Shown here piece by piece: positions 1-7,725 of a stretch of DNA of 15,769 bases. Where the stretch lies: NCBI GenBank assembly GCA_024276455.1, contig JAJRXE010000081.1, positions 1 to 15,769 on the forward strand, written 5' to 3'. The stretch comes from Calditrichota bacterium (GTDB lineage: Bacteria > Calditrichota > Calditrichia > RBG-13-44-9). The notes beneath the pieces are model-generated. The model saw only the letters and a list, made by a program, of their open reading frames with translations, ran no database searches and had not been told where the DNA came from. Each line of letters starts with the position of its first letter. Position 1 is the first letter of the stretch. Position numbers and translations under genes: made by a program.

Positions 1-2
1 AT

Positions 3-671
3 TTCGCTCAAATGATGCTGGAGTTCATGAAAATGAACACCTGGAGCGAACGGCGCCTGCTGGAACTGGTGGACATGAGCGCAGTGAAGGCGTTGCCCCC
101 GCCGGATTCCGGCCAGGGTGCGATTATGGTCTCCGGCCATTTTGGGAATTGGGAAGTGGCCATCGGCGCATTTAAGTATTTCGGTTATCGTTCCATCGTG
201 ATTCAGAACCGGCAAAAAAATCCGCTGGTGAATCAGCGCATGTTGGATTTACGCCGGCGCTGGGGAATGGAAATTATTTACCCCCGGGGGGCGGTGAATG
301 CCTGTACCCGGGCTCTACGAGCGGGGAAAGCCGTGGCGTTGTTGGGGGATCAGGACGCCGGAAAACGAGGGGTGTTTGTTCCTTTTTTTAATCGCCTCTC
401 ATCCACCCATGTGGGAGCCGCCATCATGCAGGCAAAAAGCAAAGCGCCTTTTTATTTTGGCGCCTGTGTCCGGGTGGCTCCATTAAAATACCGGTTCATT
501 TTGGTGCCTTATCCGAATATGGCGGAAATTCGCGATCGTTCTCTGAAGGAGAAAGTGCAGCTTTTAACCGCCTGGCACACCGCCATGCTGGAAAAATGGA
601 TTCGCCGCTATCCGGAACAGTATTTCTGGATGCACCGCCGCTGGAAGACCTCCCCACCCCGGGAAAATTGA
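3..671 (+). CDS. Lysophospholipid/lipid A acyltransferase, LpxL/HtrB family (5'-truncated)
   Basis: Inner-membrane enzyme family that transfers a fatty acyl chain to a lipid A precursor or related lipid. The reading frame is open to the left edge (codons for Phe-Ala-Gln precede the first Met at 12), so the start lies outside the window; about 222 residues are present where the family usually has about 290-310. The catalytic HX4(D/E) motif is visible as HFGNWE, His at 138-140. A second conserved block follows, GDQDAGKRGVFVPFF at about 348-392, as in LpxL/HtrB proteins, and the C-terminal WMHRRWK block is also typical. The N-terminal membrane anchor would be in the missing part. Family assignment is firm; which acyl chain or acceptor is used is not. 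An outer membrane with lipid A is the natural inference. Confidence 0.88.
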   Translation, partial: FAQMMLEFMKMNTWSERRLLELVDMSAVKALPPPDSGQGAIMVSGHFGNWEVAIGAFKYFGYRSIVIQNRQKNPLVNQRMLDLRRRWGMEIIYPRGAVNACTRALRAGKAVALLGDQDAGKRGVFVPFFNRLSSTHVGAAIMQAKSKAPFYFGACVRVAPLKYRFILVPYPNMAEIRDRSLKEKVQLLTAWHTAMLEKWIRRYPEQYFWMHRRWKTSPPREN

Positions 672-744
672 TCCAGGAACGGAACGATTGGTCGGCTCCT
701 TTACAAAAAGCAGGATTTTCCGGGCTTAAATTGGGGGTGAAAAG

Positions 745-783
745 GATTCCGGAGGGCCAAATTTTTTTAAGAAATCCGGGATC
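745..783 (+). repeat. Imperfect hairpin downstream of the acyltransferase gene
   Basis: GATTCCGGA (745-753) can pair with TCCGGGATC (775-783): nine pairs, one of them a G-U wobble, around a 21-nt loop that contains a run of seven T. It lies between the acyltransferase stop and the kinase start. It is not a canonical intrinsic terminator because no T-run follows the stem; it could be a transcript-end structure or chance. Confidence 0.25.
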
Positions 784-854
784 GTGAATGTTTGCACCAG
801 GCCCTTCCTGTCGTTCGAAATACAGGAATAATTTAAATTTGTTGCATTTTTTAG

Positions 855-3086
855 ATGGCTTTTGTAAAATCAAAATGTGCTAAAAGTTACTTTATGATGG
901 TCTCGCAACGCCAAATATTTTCAGAGGTTATCGACATTTTAAATAAATTCGACAGCTTGTTTCGCTCGGATCCAATCTACCTTTTCCTGGTGGACAAAGA
1001 CGATCGGATCCTCTGGGCGAACCGCTATTTATTGACACAAATTCCCCACCTGAATGATCGATTAGGTGAATTCTGCTACAAATTGCTCTGGTCGGAGAGT
1101 GACAAATGTCCCGATTGCTATTCCTGGGAAGAACTGGAAGCGGGAGGAGTCTGCCGGCGGGTTTTGAAGAAGCAATCGGCCGATTCGTCGTCTCCCCGTT
1201 ACCTGGAACTGCTGGCTCTGCCCGTCATGTCCGACCAACGCGAGGTGGTGGGCAGTCTGAATTTCGCCCTGGATATTACCGACTCGGAGGTGGCGCGCCA
1301 TTCTCTCCAGGAAAAAGAGCAACTTTTCCGTTCCATTATCGATAGTTCGGCAGAGGCTATTTTTTTTCTGGACAGCGACGACCGCATCTTAAGCTGGAAT
1401 GCCGGAGCGGAACGCCTGTTCGGTTACGCCCCGGAAGAGATCATCGGTAAACCGGTGACGGTGCTCTTACCGGAGGATCTGAAAGAATTGGATGAACCGG
1501 CTCTTTTACGCGAACGGCTTCATCAGGATGGGTTTGTTCAAAAATACGAAACCCGCCGGGTGGACAAATGGGGACGGGAATTCTTTGTGGATTTAACCCG
1601 TACGCTGGTGAGGAATGAAGCGGGCGAAGTGGTGGGAAGTTCGGTCATTTTAAAAGACATTACCGACCAGAAGAAGCTGGAAGAGGAATTACGGAATAAT
1701 CTGTTGGGACTGACCAAGTTAAACGAGCTGAACGAAATCTTACATTCGACTTACGACCTGGAGGAAATTTTCCAGGCGGTACTCATTGCCATTACCGCCG
1801 GGGAAGGGCTGCGTTTTAATCGGGCCTTTTTGTGCTTGGTGGACGAAGAGCGGGCGGTGCTGAAAGGTCATCTGGCCATCGGGCCTGCGGACAAAAACGA
1901 AGCCGGACAGCTCTGGCGGGAGTTGGAGCACAGCTTTGGCACTTTCCGGGATATTGTGGAATTTTACCGCATCAACCTGACCGGTGCAGACGCCGCCGTG
2001 AATCGGAAGGTGCAGCGCATTGTGGTTCCCCTGAAACAAAAACAGCATCTGCTGGTGTACTCTCTACATCACCATCAACCGCTGTTGGTTAAACAGGGGC
2101 GTTGTGTGGAAGAGCCCGCGTTGAGTTTACAGGTCGATACTCAGAATTTGTGCGAAATTCTGGGTGGGCAGAATTTTGTGGTGGTGCCGCTTTTTTCGCT
2201 GCGGAGCGATCTGGGCGTGGTTATCGCGGACAATGCCATCACCGGAAGGGAAATCAATGAGAATGATATTTCCAATCTGAAACTCTTAGCCCATCAGACC
2301 AGCCTGGCCATCGAGAATGTGCGTCTGTACAATCGACTGGAAGAGCGTTTGCGGGAGCTGGAAAAAGCGTACCAGAAGCTGGAGGAAAACACGCGCAAGC
2401 TGGTGCGGGTGGAACGTCTGGCTGCCATCGGGGAAATGGCCGCCCGGGTGGCCCACGAAATCCGTAATCCGCTGGTGTCCATTGGGGGACTGGCCCGCTT
2501 ATTGGAAAAAAAACTGCCGGCTGATTCGCCCTTACACGAGTACCTGGAACTGATCAGCGAACAAATCAGTCAACTGGAGAACATTCTGGACAATATCCTG
2601 AATATTGCCCGTCCCAAAAAACCGCAAATGAAAGCGGTCAATCTCCACGAGGTCTTCCATCAGGTATTGCTGGTCATGGATCGGGCGCTGCAAAGTCACA
2701 ACATCCGGGTACGGGTAAAATTCGATTGCCCTTCCAGCCTGGTGCTGGGCGACGAAAAACTGCTGCATCAGGCGTTTTTAAACCTGGTGCAAAATTCTCT
2801 GGAAGCCATTGGCGAAAACGGAGAACTCACCGTGGAGACCCGCTGTCAGGATGACCAGGTGGAAATTCTGTTGCACGACACTGGCCCGGGAATTCCTTCC
2901 GAAGTACTGGAGCGAGTTTACGAACCGTTTTTCACAACCAAATCCCATGGAACCGGATTGGGATTGGCCATTGTGCGGGAAATTATCGAAAACCATCGAG
3001 GCACGATTCAACTCAGCAGCGTTCCCCAGCAGGGAACCACAGTGCGAATTCTGCTTCCCGCTATCAAAAAAAGAAAGAAAAAGTGA
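855..3086 (+). CDS. Soluble PAS-PAS-GAF sensor histidine kinase (NtrB-like catalytic core)
   Basis: Two-component sensor kinase of 743 residues with no obvious membrane segment, so probably cytoplasmic. Domain order: PAS 1 at about 30-145, PAS 2 at about 155-278 (ends in the PAC-like KDITDQKKLEEEL), GAF at about 285-492, coiled coil about 493-520, then HisKA and HATPase. The H-box is RVAHEIRNPL with His534 as the likely phosphorylation site; N-box Asn647 in NLVQNSLEAIG; G1 box DTGPGIP at 675-681; F-box EPFFTT; G2 GTGLGLAI at 699-706. PAS 1 carries four cysteines (74, 85, 88, 100) in a C-x10-C-x2-C-x11-C pattern. No receiver domain or partner regulator is adjacent; the nearest is the stand-alone regulator at 6140. 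The start is uncertain: neither ATG 855 nor the ATGATG at 894-899 has a good Shine-Dalgarno, and the later start would leave every domain intact. The ligand is unknown. Confidence 0.9.
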   Translation: MAFVKSKCAKSYFMMVSQRQIFSEVIDILNKFDSLFRSDPIYLFLVDKDDRILWANRYLLTQIPHLNDRLGEFCYKLLWSESDKCPDCYSWEELEAGGVCRRVLKKQSADSSSPRYLELLALPVMSDQREVVGSLNFALDITDSEVARHSLQEKEQLFRSIIDSSAEAIFFLDSDDRILSWNAGAERLFGYAPEEIIGKPVTVLLPEDLKELDEPALLRERLHQDGFVQKYETRRVDKWGREFFVDLTRTLVRNEAGEVVGSSVILKDITDQKKLEEELRNNLLGLTKLNELNEILHSTYDLEEIFQAVLIAITAGEGLRFNRAFLCLVDEERAVLKGHLAIGPADKNEAGQLWRELEHSFGTFRDIVEFYRINLTGADAAVNRKVQRIVVPLKQKQHLLVYSLHHHQPLLVKQGRCVEEPALSLQVDTQNLCEILGGQNFVVVPLFSLRSDLGVVIADNAITGREINENDISNLKLLAHQTSLAIENVRLYNRLEERLRELEKAYQKLEENTRKLVRVERLAAIGEMAARVAHEIRNPLVSIGGLARLLEKKLPADSPLHEYLELISEQISQLENILDNILNIARPKKPQMKAVNLHEVFHQVLLVMDRALQSHNIRVRVKFDCPSSLVLGDEKLLHQAFLNLVQNSLEAIGENGELTVETRCQDDQVEILLHDTGPGIPSEVLERVYEPFFTTKSHGTGLGLAIVREIIENHRGTIQLSSVPQQGTTVRILLPAIKKRKKK

Positions 3087-3150
3087 AAAATTCTGGCTAT
3101 GAAAAAAGTTCCAGGAAAATGAAGATTGCATTGAACACATTAACTATTTT

Positions 3151-3156
3151 AGGAGG
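3151..3156 (+). promoter_or_regulatory. Ribosome binding site of malic enzyme
   Basis: AGGAGG six bases upstream of ATG 3163. It fixes the start and suggests efficient translation. Confidence 0.85.
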
Positions 3157-3162
3157 TCAATT

Positions 3163-4527
3163 ATGGAAGAAATGAAGCAAGCCACGAAAGAGGAATTGAT
3201 TAAAAAAGCGCAAAAACCTTCTGAGGATGCCATGCGATTGCATCCTTTTTATCGTGGCAAAATCGAAGTCATACCCAAAGCCCATATTTGGGGTATGGAG
3301 AGTTTTGGGGTCTGGTACACGCCGGGTGTCGCGGCGCCCTGTAAGGATATTCAGAAGAATCCCGATATGGTCTTCCAGCACACCAACAAGTGGAATACCA
3401 TTGCGGTCATCTCAGACGGAACCCGGGTGCTGGGACTGGGCGACATTGGACCGGAAGCCGGTTTACCGGTAATGGAAGGGAAGGCGCTGTTGTTTAAGTA
3501 TCTGGGAGGCGTGGATGCCTTTCCCATCATGCTGGACACCAAAGATCCGGATGAATTTATTAAAACGGTTCTGTACCTGCAACCCGGATTAGGTGGGGTC
3601 AATTTGGAAGACATTGCGCAGCCCAAATGTTTTCACATTCTGGATACCCTGCGGGAGAAAGCGCGCATTCCCATCTGGCACGACGACCAGCAGGGGACGG
3701 CAGCGGTAACCGTGGCCGGTCTCATCAACGCCTTGATTATTGTCGGAAAGAAGATGAACGAGGTCAAAGTGGCCATGATTGGTGCCGGCGCCGCCAATAT
3801 TGCCATTGCCCGGGTCATGATTCTGGCCGGGGTGGATCCCAAGAAGATCATCATGGTGGATTCCAAAGGGATTTTGCATCGCGATCGGGACGACATTAAA
3901 AACAGCGATTTCAAGGAAAAATGGCATTTCTGCCAAATTACCAACGAGAAACAGGTAAAAGGGGACATTCCCGAGGCCATGAAAGGCGCGGACGTGGTGA
4001 TTGCTCTCTCTAAACCGGGTCCCGATGTCATTAAAAAAGAATGGATTGCCGACATGGCCAAAGATCCGATCGTGTTTGTTTGTGCCAATCCGGTACCAGA
4101 AATCTGGCCCTGGGAGGCGAAAGAAGCGGGTGCCCGTATTGTGGCCACCGGACGCTCCGATTTTCCCAATCAGGTGAACAATTCTCTGGGATTCCCGGGA
4201 ATTTTCCGCGGTACCCTGGACGTCATGGCGCGCACCATTACCGACGAAATGTGCATCGCGGCTGCGGAAGAGCTGGCGGCCACCGCCCGCGATCGGGGAC
4301 TGCATGAGGAATATCTGATTCCCACCATGGAAGACTGGGAAGTTTTCCCCCGCGAAGCCGCCGCGGTGGGAATGAAAGCCATCGAACAGGGAGTCGCCCG
4401 GGTAAAGATGACCCGCGATGAGCTCTTCCAGATGGCCGAACGCACCATCAAAAAAGCTCGGGAGGAAGCCCAGTTAATGATGGAAAAAGGCTTTATTGCG
4501 CCCCCTCCGGGAATTGAATTAAAATAA
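3163..4527 (+). CDS. Malic enzyme (malate dehydrogenase, oxaloacetate-decarboxylating)
   Basis: Cytoplasmic enzyme converting malate to pyruvate and CO2 with reduction of NAD(P). The 454-residue length fits the short bacterial/archaeal form, without the phosphotransacetylase-like extension of MaeB. Visible landmarks: YTPGVAAPC with the catalytic Tyr52; the GLGDIGPEAGLPVMEGKA block with Lys107; metal-binding region NLEDIAQPKC (Glu149, Asp150) and WHDDQQGTA (Asp174/175); a Rossmann dinucleotide site IGAGAAN at 206-212 followed by Asp233, an acid that generally favours NAD over NADP; CANPVPEIWP; and TGRSDFPNQVNNSLGFPG. Position 212 is Asn where the usual GxGxxG motif has Gly. The 76-bp gap after the kinase suggests its own translation unit, perhaps read through from it. 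Cofactor preference is inferred only. A hairpin follows the stop. Confidence 0.95.
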   Translation: MEEMKQATKEELIKKAQKPSEDAMRLHPFYRGKIEVIPKAHIWGMESFGVWYTPGVAAPCKDIQKNPDMVFQHTNKWNTIAVISDGTRVLGLGDIGPEAGLPVMEGKALLFKYLGGVDAFPIMLDTKDPDEFIKTVLYLQPGLGGVNLEDIAQPKCFHILDTLREKARIPIWHDDQQGTAAVTVAGLINALIIVGKKMNEVKVAMIGAGAANIAIARVMILAGVDPKKIIMVDSKGILHRDRDDIKNSDFKEKWHFCQITNEKQVKGDIPEAMKGADVVIALSKPGPDVIKKEWIADMAKDPIVFVCANPVPEIWPWEAKEAGARIVATGRSDFPNQVNNSLGFPGIFRGTLDVMARTITDEMCIAAAEELAATARDRGLHEEYLIPTMEDWEVFPREAAAVGMKAIEQGVARVKMTRDELFQMAERTIKKAREEAQLMMEKGFIAPPPGIELK

Positions 4528-4539
4528 GTGAATGATTTG

Positions 4540-4575
4540 AGAGGAGGCGGTCGGTTCTTTCAGGTCGCCTCCTCT
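4540..4575. terminator. Hairpin between convergent genes, probable terminator
   Basis: AGAGGAGGCG (4540-4549) pairs perfectly with CGCCTCCTCT (4566-4575), with two wobble pairs and a C-G possible inside, loop about 10-16 nt. It starts 12 bp after the malic enzyme stop and lies between two converging genes. No strong T-run follows on either strand, so it may act as a transcript-end stabiliser or need Rho help. Confidence 0.6.
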
Positions 4576-4666
4576 GTGTTACGACCCTTGGGATTCGGCT
4601 CATCCCGTTGTTGCCCCCGTAAACCTTTCCGAAGCCCTGCTGAAAATAGGTGGGTGCTCTTCCGAT

Positions 4667-5440
4667 TCAGCTCCGAAGATGATATTGAACATAGGTTTTG
4701 TCGATGCTGGTAAACAGGCGAATGGGCGTAAATGTTTTGTAGATTACCGGAAATCCGATTCTCTGGAGCTGGGCTCCGTGACGAATGGACTGTTTGTCCG
4801 GTTGAGACTCAATCCCAATGGTGGCCAATGCCAGACCCGGTTTGCGGTAGTCTCTTAGCCATTCTACCTGGGAATGAATGCGAGTCGGGAAAGTGGAAGT
4901 GAGCAGCACAAAATCCGTCTTCAGCATCTTTTGAGGCAACTCTTTGCTTATCAGGGGGCATTGGTCGCACGGGTAAAGACAAAAGTTTTGCAGAGTGTGC
5001 CGAAGTTTTTCTGTCCTTTCCGGTTCGTTGTTATTGTCCACTGCCAGTACCCTGATCTTCCGGGTGGTTTCCCGGTACATTTCAACCCAGCGAGACCGCA
5101 GCGCCCGCGCAGCCTGACCAATGTCTTCACGATACTTTCCGCATATTCGGGAAAGTTTCAAGACGATTTGTTGAAGCAGAAGCGACCGTTTTTCATCCGG
5201 GACATCTCCCAGCCGGCTCAGTTCGGCAACAACCTCCGGGAGCTCGGCAAGATGGGTGTGGTGGTTTAACAATTCTACGGCCGCTGTTAAATAGTGAAGG
5301 TGAGTTTGGTGAATTTCCTGCAGGGTGTCCGGCGCCTTCTTTTTAAAATACCGACTGTAATAATACAAAATAGGGAGAGGACGAATCAACAGAAGGGGGA
5401 TATTCCGCAAAAGACGGGGTTTGCGAATATCTTCGTACAT
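4667..5440 (-). CDS. Unrecognised protein with possible degenerate receiver domain and Cys cluster
   Basis: I do not recognise this 257-residue protein as a named family. It is likely real: the frame is long and AAGGAG lies about 8 bp before ATG 5440 on the minus strand. Residues about 8-31 are hydrophobic and aromatic with basic flanks, suggesting membrane association; residues 36-125 look alpha-helical. Residues about 129-250 resemble a CheY-like fold: strand IRVLAVD ending in Asp135, strand TDFVLLTS, strand LALATIG with Thr207, then GFPVIYKTFTP with Lys235, matching the usual Asp, Thr and Lys positions. The phosphoacceptor Asp expected near 180-181 is replaced by Leu-Thr. A cysteine cluster C154-x3-C158-x2-C161 sits where helix 2 would be, possibly a metal or redox site. 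This is inference from pattern, not a database match. It stands alone, convergent with malic enzyme and divergent from the regulator at 6140. Confidence 0.7.
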   Translation of the reverse strand: MYEDIRKPRLLRNIPLLLIRPLPILYYYSRYFKKKAPDTLQEIHQTHLHYLTAAVELLNHHTHLAELPEVVAELSRLGDVPDEKRSLLLQQIVLKLSRICGKYREDIGQAARALRSRWVEMYRETTRKIRVLAVDNNNEPERTEKLRHTLQNFCLYPCDQCPLISKELPQKMLKTDFVLLTSTFPTRIHSQVEWLRDYRKPGLALATIGIESQPDKQSIRHGAQLQRIGFPVIYKTFTPIRLFTSIDKTYVQYHLRS

Positions 5441-6139
5441 TGTGTTGACTCCTTTTTATTTTTGGAGTTAGTGTCTTGGCTACCCGGCTATTTGAAATCT
5501 CACTACTGGAAAAAGCAGTACCGCGTTCCGGTTTGGTTTTTTACCTTTTTTACCTCAGGTAGTCTGTAACAAAGCGTGTAAAACGGAAAATCTTGCGGAG
5601 AGATACAGGCAATTCAGCGTCGCCGATCGAAAAAACGCGCGCAGAGCCAAAGAAGCAATGTTAATAATATTACACAATTTCTGTTTATAATTTAATATTT
5701 ATTGGGTAATATTTCAAATATTTTAAGTGTAAAGTTGGTGTTTTTAGATGGAAAAACTTTTTCAAAATAGTTTGCAAAGGGCTCCCGACGTACAAATGGA
5801 TCTAAAAATATTGAATTTAATCGGTTTATTGTTTGAACGACGAATATTGACTGTGTTTTCACAAAACAGAAGGTCACCGCAGGTCTCTAATTCTGCGTTA
5901 TTTCTAATCTGGTTATAAGCACAAGGCCTGCTCCTGTCTGAAATTACCATCATCTACCGACTTTTCTCCGGAGTGGGCAGGGAAGGGCAAAGGAAGAAAA
6001 AGGCGTGAAAAAAATATTTGAGATAAAAATCATTTTTTGGGAATTATTTTTTTCTTATAATCGTATATAATAATGACAGCATCGCGTTGGGAATAAAATT
6101 TGAGAGGAAAACGGACCAAAAATCCCTGGAGATTTGAAT
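5441..6139. other. Gene-free AT-rich stretch between divergent genes
   Basis: About 700 bases upstream of both flanking genes. Near 5448-5453 it holds the minus-strand ribosome binding site. The part from about 5650 to 5880 and from 6000 to 6080 is markedly AT-richer than neighbouring genes. Short minus-strand reading frames here (up to about 60 codons) lack recognisable motifs and good ribosome sites, so I do not call them genes. A short stem TACTG/CAGTA occurs at about 5504-5520. No tRNA, repeat array or mobile element was seen. It probably holds both divergent promoters; it could also hold an unrecognised small RNA or a decayed gene. Confidence 0.6.
6056..6071 (+). promoter_or_regulatory. 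Candidate -10 elements for the response regulator gene
   Basis: Two TATAAT hexamers occur at 6056-6061 and 6066-6071, about 70-85 bp before ATG 6140. No well-spaced -35 match is evident (TTGGGA at 6037 is 13 or 23 bp away), so the call rests on the -10 sequences and AT-rich context alone. Confidence 0.3.
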
Positions 6140-6526
6140 ATGAAAAAAATACTGCTGGTAGAAGATGAACCGGCTCAGCAGCTGCTTTACCGGGAAGAAT
6201 TAAGTGCCCTGGGGGACCAGGTACCGGTAGCCGAATCGGGTGAGAAAGCCTTGCAATTGGCCAGCAAAGACAAACCCGACCTGATTATTCTGGACATCAT
6301 GATGCCCGGAATGGACGGATTGGAAACCATGCGGGAATTGCTCAGCCAGAATCCCAAGGTGCCGGTAATTATTAACACGGCCTATTCTCATTTTAAAGAA
6401 CATTTCATGAGCTGGGCGGCAGAGGAGTACCTGGTTAAATCGTCTGATTTAACGGAACTCAAGGAAGCGGTAAAGCAAATTCTGGAAAAGAAGAAAAAGA
6501 GAGTTGCTGCGGAGCGAAAAAAGTAG
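6140..6526 (+). CDS. Stand-alone CheY-like response regulator
   Basis: A 128-residue single receiver domain with no output domain. The phosphorylation site is Asp52 in ILDIMMPGMDG; the acidic pocket is Glu8-Asp9-Glu10 in VEDE; the switch Thr80 (INTAY) and invariant Lys100 (LVKSSD) are present, so it should be phosphorylatable. The tail is strongly basic (KKKKRVAAERKK). ATG 6140 is preferred over an in-frame TTG at 6134 because GGAG at 6128-6131 lies 8 bp before the ATG and the resulting MKKILLVEDE is the normal receiver N-terminus. No kinase is adjacent; the orphan kinase at 855 is a possible partner. The output would be by protein-protein contact, target unknown. The divergent gene at 4667-5440 may be a related, phosphorylation-dead receiver. 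Confidence 0.92.
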   Translation: MKKILLVEDEPAQQLLYREELSALGDQVPVAESGEKALQLASKDKPDLIILDIMMPGMDGLETMRELLSQNPKVPVIINTAYSHFKEHFMSWAAEEYLVKSSDLTELKEAVKQILEKKKKRVAAERKK

Positions 6527-6615
6527 CGGGGAATTGTCATCGTAAACTTGCCAGGGACTGAGGGCTTCCGTTTGGGTTGCTGATTTTCGGTTGCACAGAA
6601 AGTGCCCCCTTTGTG

Positions 6616-6649
6616 GCTTTCCGTGTTCCGGAAAGCGTGAAGCGTTTTT
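6616..6649 (+). terminator. Possible terminator downstream of the response regulator
   Basis: GCTTTCCG (6616-6623) pairs with CGGAAAGC (6629-6636) around the loop TGTTC, an 8-bp stem, followed after a 9-nt gap by TTTTT at 6645-6649. It lies about 90 bp past the stop of the regulator gene. The gap before the T-run makes it weaker than a classical intrinsic terminator. Confidence 0.5.
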
Positions 6650-6731
6650 AGATTTCCTCAATGAATTGAACCGCCACTGCCATTAGATTTTTCCCCCACC
6701 GATTTTCCTTTTCTTAAAAAATTTTATTGCC

Positions 6732-6767
6732 TTGATTGAAATATCCCGGATTAATAAATTGAATCAA
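6732..6767 (+). promoter_or_regulatory. Candidate promoter with overlapping inverted repeat upstream of ptb
   Basis: TTGATT (6732-6737) and TAAATT (6755-6760), 17 bp apart, are a plausible but weak -35/-10 pair (4/6 matches each). Nearly the same bases form an imperfect inverted repeat, TTGATTGAA (6732-6740) and TTGAATCAA (6759-6767), 8 of 9 positions complementary, flanking the -10 region. This is a possible operator for the ptb-buk unit. Confidence 0.3.
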
Positions 6768-6807
6768 AGGATGAATTCATTTAAACCAAACGGTACAGGG
6801 AAAGACC

Positions 6808-7707
6808 ATGATTACCAATTTTTCTCAATTGGTGCAGGAAGTGAAATCGGCAGAAAACCGGGTGATTTCCGTAGCGGTTGCCCAGGATGCGGATGTGCTG
6901 GAAGCGCTGGTAAAAGCCCGGGAGGCGAATCTGGCCACCGCCATTCTGGTAGGCGATCGGGAGAAAATTGAAAGAATTGCCCGGGAAGAACATCTGGACC
7001 TTGTTTCTTTCGAAATTGTGGATGTTCGGGAGGAAAAAGCCGCCGTCCGTGCGGCCATCGATCTTGTCCGGGAGGGCCACGCCAACGTTTTGATGAAAGG
7101 CTTGTGTTCTACCGCCACGCTGATGAAAGGCGTGTTAGACAAGGAAACCGGATTGCGGCAGAGTGGGTTGTTATCCCACCTGGGAATTTTTGAGGTTCCT
7201 ACTTACCATAAACTTATTCTAATGTCCGACGCGGCCCTAAACATTGCGCCTTCTCTGGAAGAGAAAATTGCCATTACTCAAAATGCCATTTTTATTGCTC
7301 AGCGCCTGGGTATTGAACTGCCTAAGGTGGCAATGATTACCGCTGTGGAAAAGGTGAATCCGGGAAAAATGCCCGCCACGACGGATGCGGCGGTCATTGC
7401 CAAGATGGCCGAGCGCGGTCAGATTAAAGGGGCCTTGATTGATGGTCCCCTGGCCGTGGATAATGCGTTTTCGAAAAAGTCCTGCGAGGTGAAAGGCATT
7501 CACAGCGAGGTTGGCGGCGATGCGGACATTGCCATTGTCCCCAATATTGAGGCGGGCAATATTTTTTACAAAATAATGAGTTACCTGGCCGGTGCAAAAA
7601 CCGCCGGAATTATTATCGGCGCCCGGGTACCCATTGTGTTAACCTCCCGGGCCGATTCGGACGAAACAAAATTCCTTTCCATTGCGACGGCGGCAAGGGT
7701 GTCATAA
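6808..7707 (+). CDS. ptb: Phosphate butyryltransferase
   Basis: Cytoplasmic enzyme that converts butyryl-CoA (or a branched acyl-CoA) plus phosphate to acyl-phosphate and CoA, the step before substrate-level ATP formation. The 299-residue length is normal. Landmarks of the phosphotransacetylase/butyryltransferase fold: VLMKGLCSTATLMKGVL at 94-110, SHLGIFEVPTYHK at 123-135, SDAALNIAPSLEEK at 140-153, DGPLAVDNAFS at 212-222, PNIEAGNIFYK at 245-255 and the C-terminal SRADSDETKFLS. These match Ptb more closely than acetyl-specific Pta. AGGGA six bases before ATG 6808 supports the start. The butyrate kinase gene begins 18 bp after the stop, so the two are almost surely co-transcribed and act in sequence. 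Chain-length or branched-chain preference cannot be decided from sequence. Confidence 0.93.
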   Translation: MITNFSQLVQEVKSAENRVISVAVAQDADVLEALVKAREANLATAILVGDREKIERIAREEHLDLVSFEIVDVREEKAAVRAAIDLVREGHANVLMKGLCSTATLMKGVLDKETGLRQSGLLSHLGIFEVPTYHKLILMSDAALNIAPSLEEKIAITQNAIFIAQRLGIELPKVAMITAVEKVNPGKMPATTDAAVIAKMAERGQIKGALIDGPLAVDNAFSKKSCEVKGIHSEVGGDADIAIVPNIEAGNIFYKIMSYLAGAKTAGIIIGARVPIVLTSRADSDETKFLSIATAARVS

Positions 7708-7725
7708 AGAAAAAAGGATGTGTTT

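Noticed and set aside
3589..4305. Long minus-strand reading frame (about 238 codons) opposite malic enzyme
   Set aside because: It lies inside a well-supported malic enzyme gene, has no recognisable motif or ribosome site, and reflects codon bias of the real gene.
5464..5500. Repeated GGCTA in the leader region upstream of the minus-strand gene
   Set aside because: Two short direct copies only; no hairpin or array structure results.
5692..5953. Two short overlapping minus-strand frames in the AT-rich stretch
   Set aside because: About 61-63 codons each, no recognisable domain, no Shine-Dalgarno, and composition expected of random AT-rich DNA.
6134..6139. TTG start two codons upstream of the response regulator
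   Set aside because: The ATG at 6140 has better Shine-Dalgarno spacing and gives the normal receiver N-terminus.
7720..7725. GTG start two codons upstream in butyrate kinase
   Set aside because: It would overlap the space right after the Shine-Dalgarno; ATG 7726 is correctly spaced.
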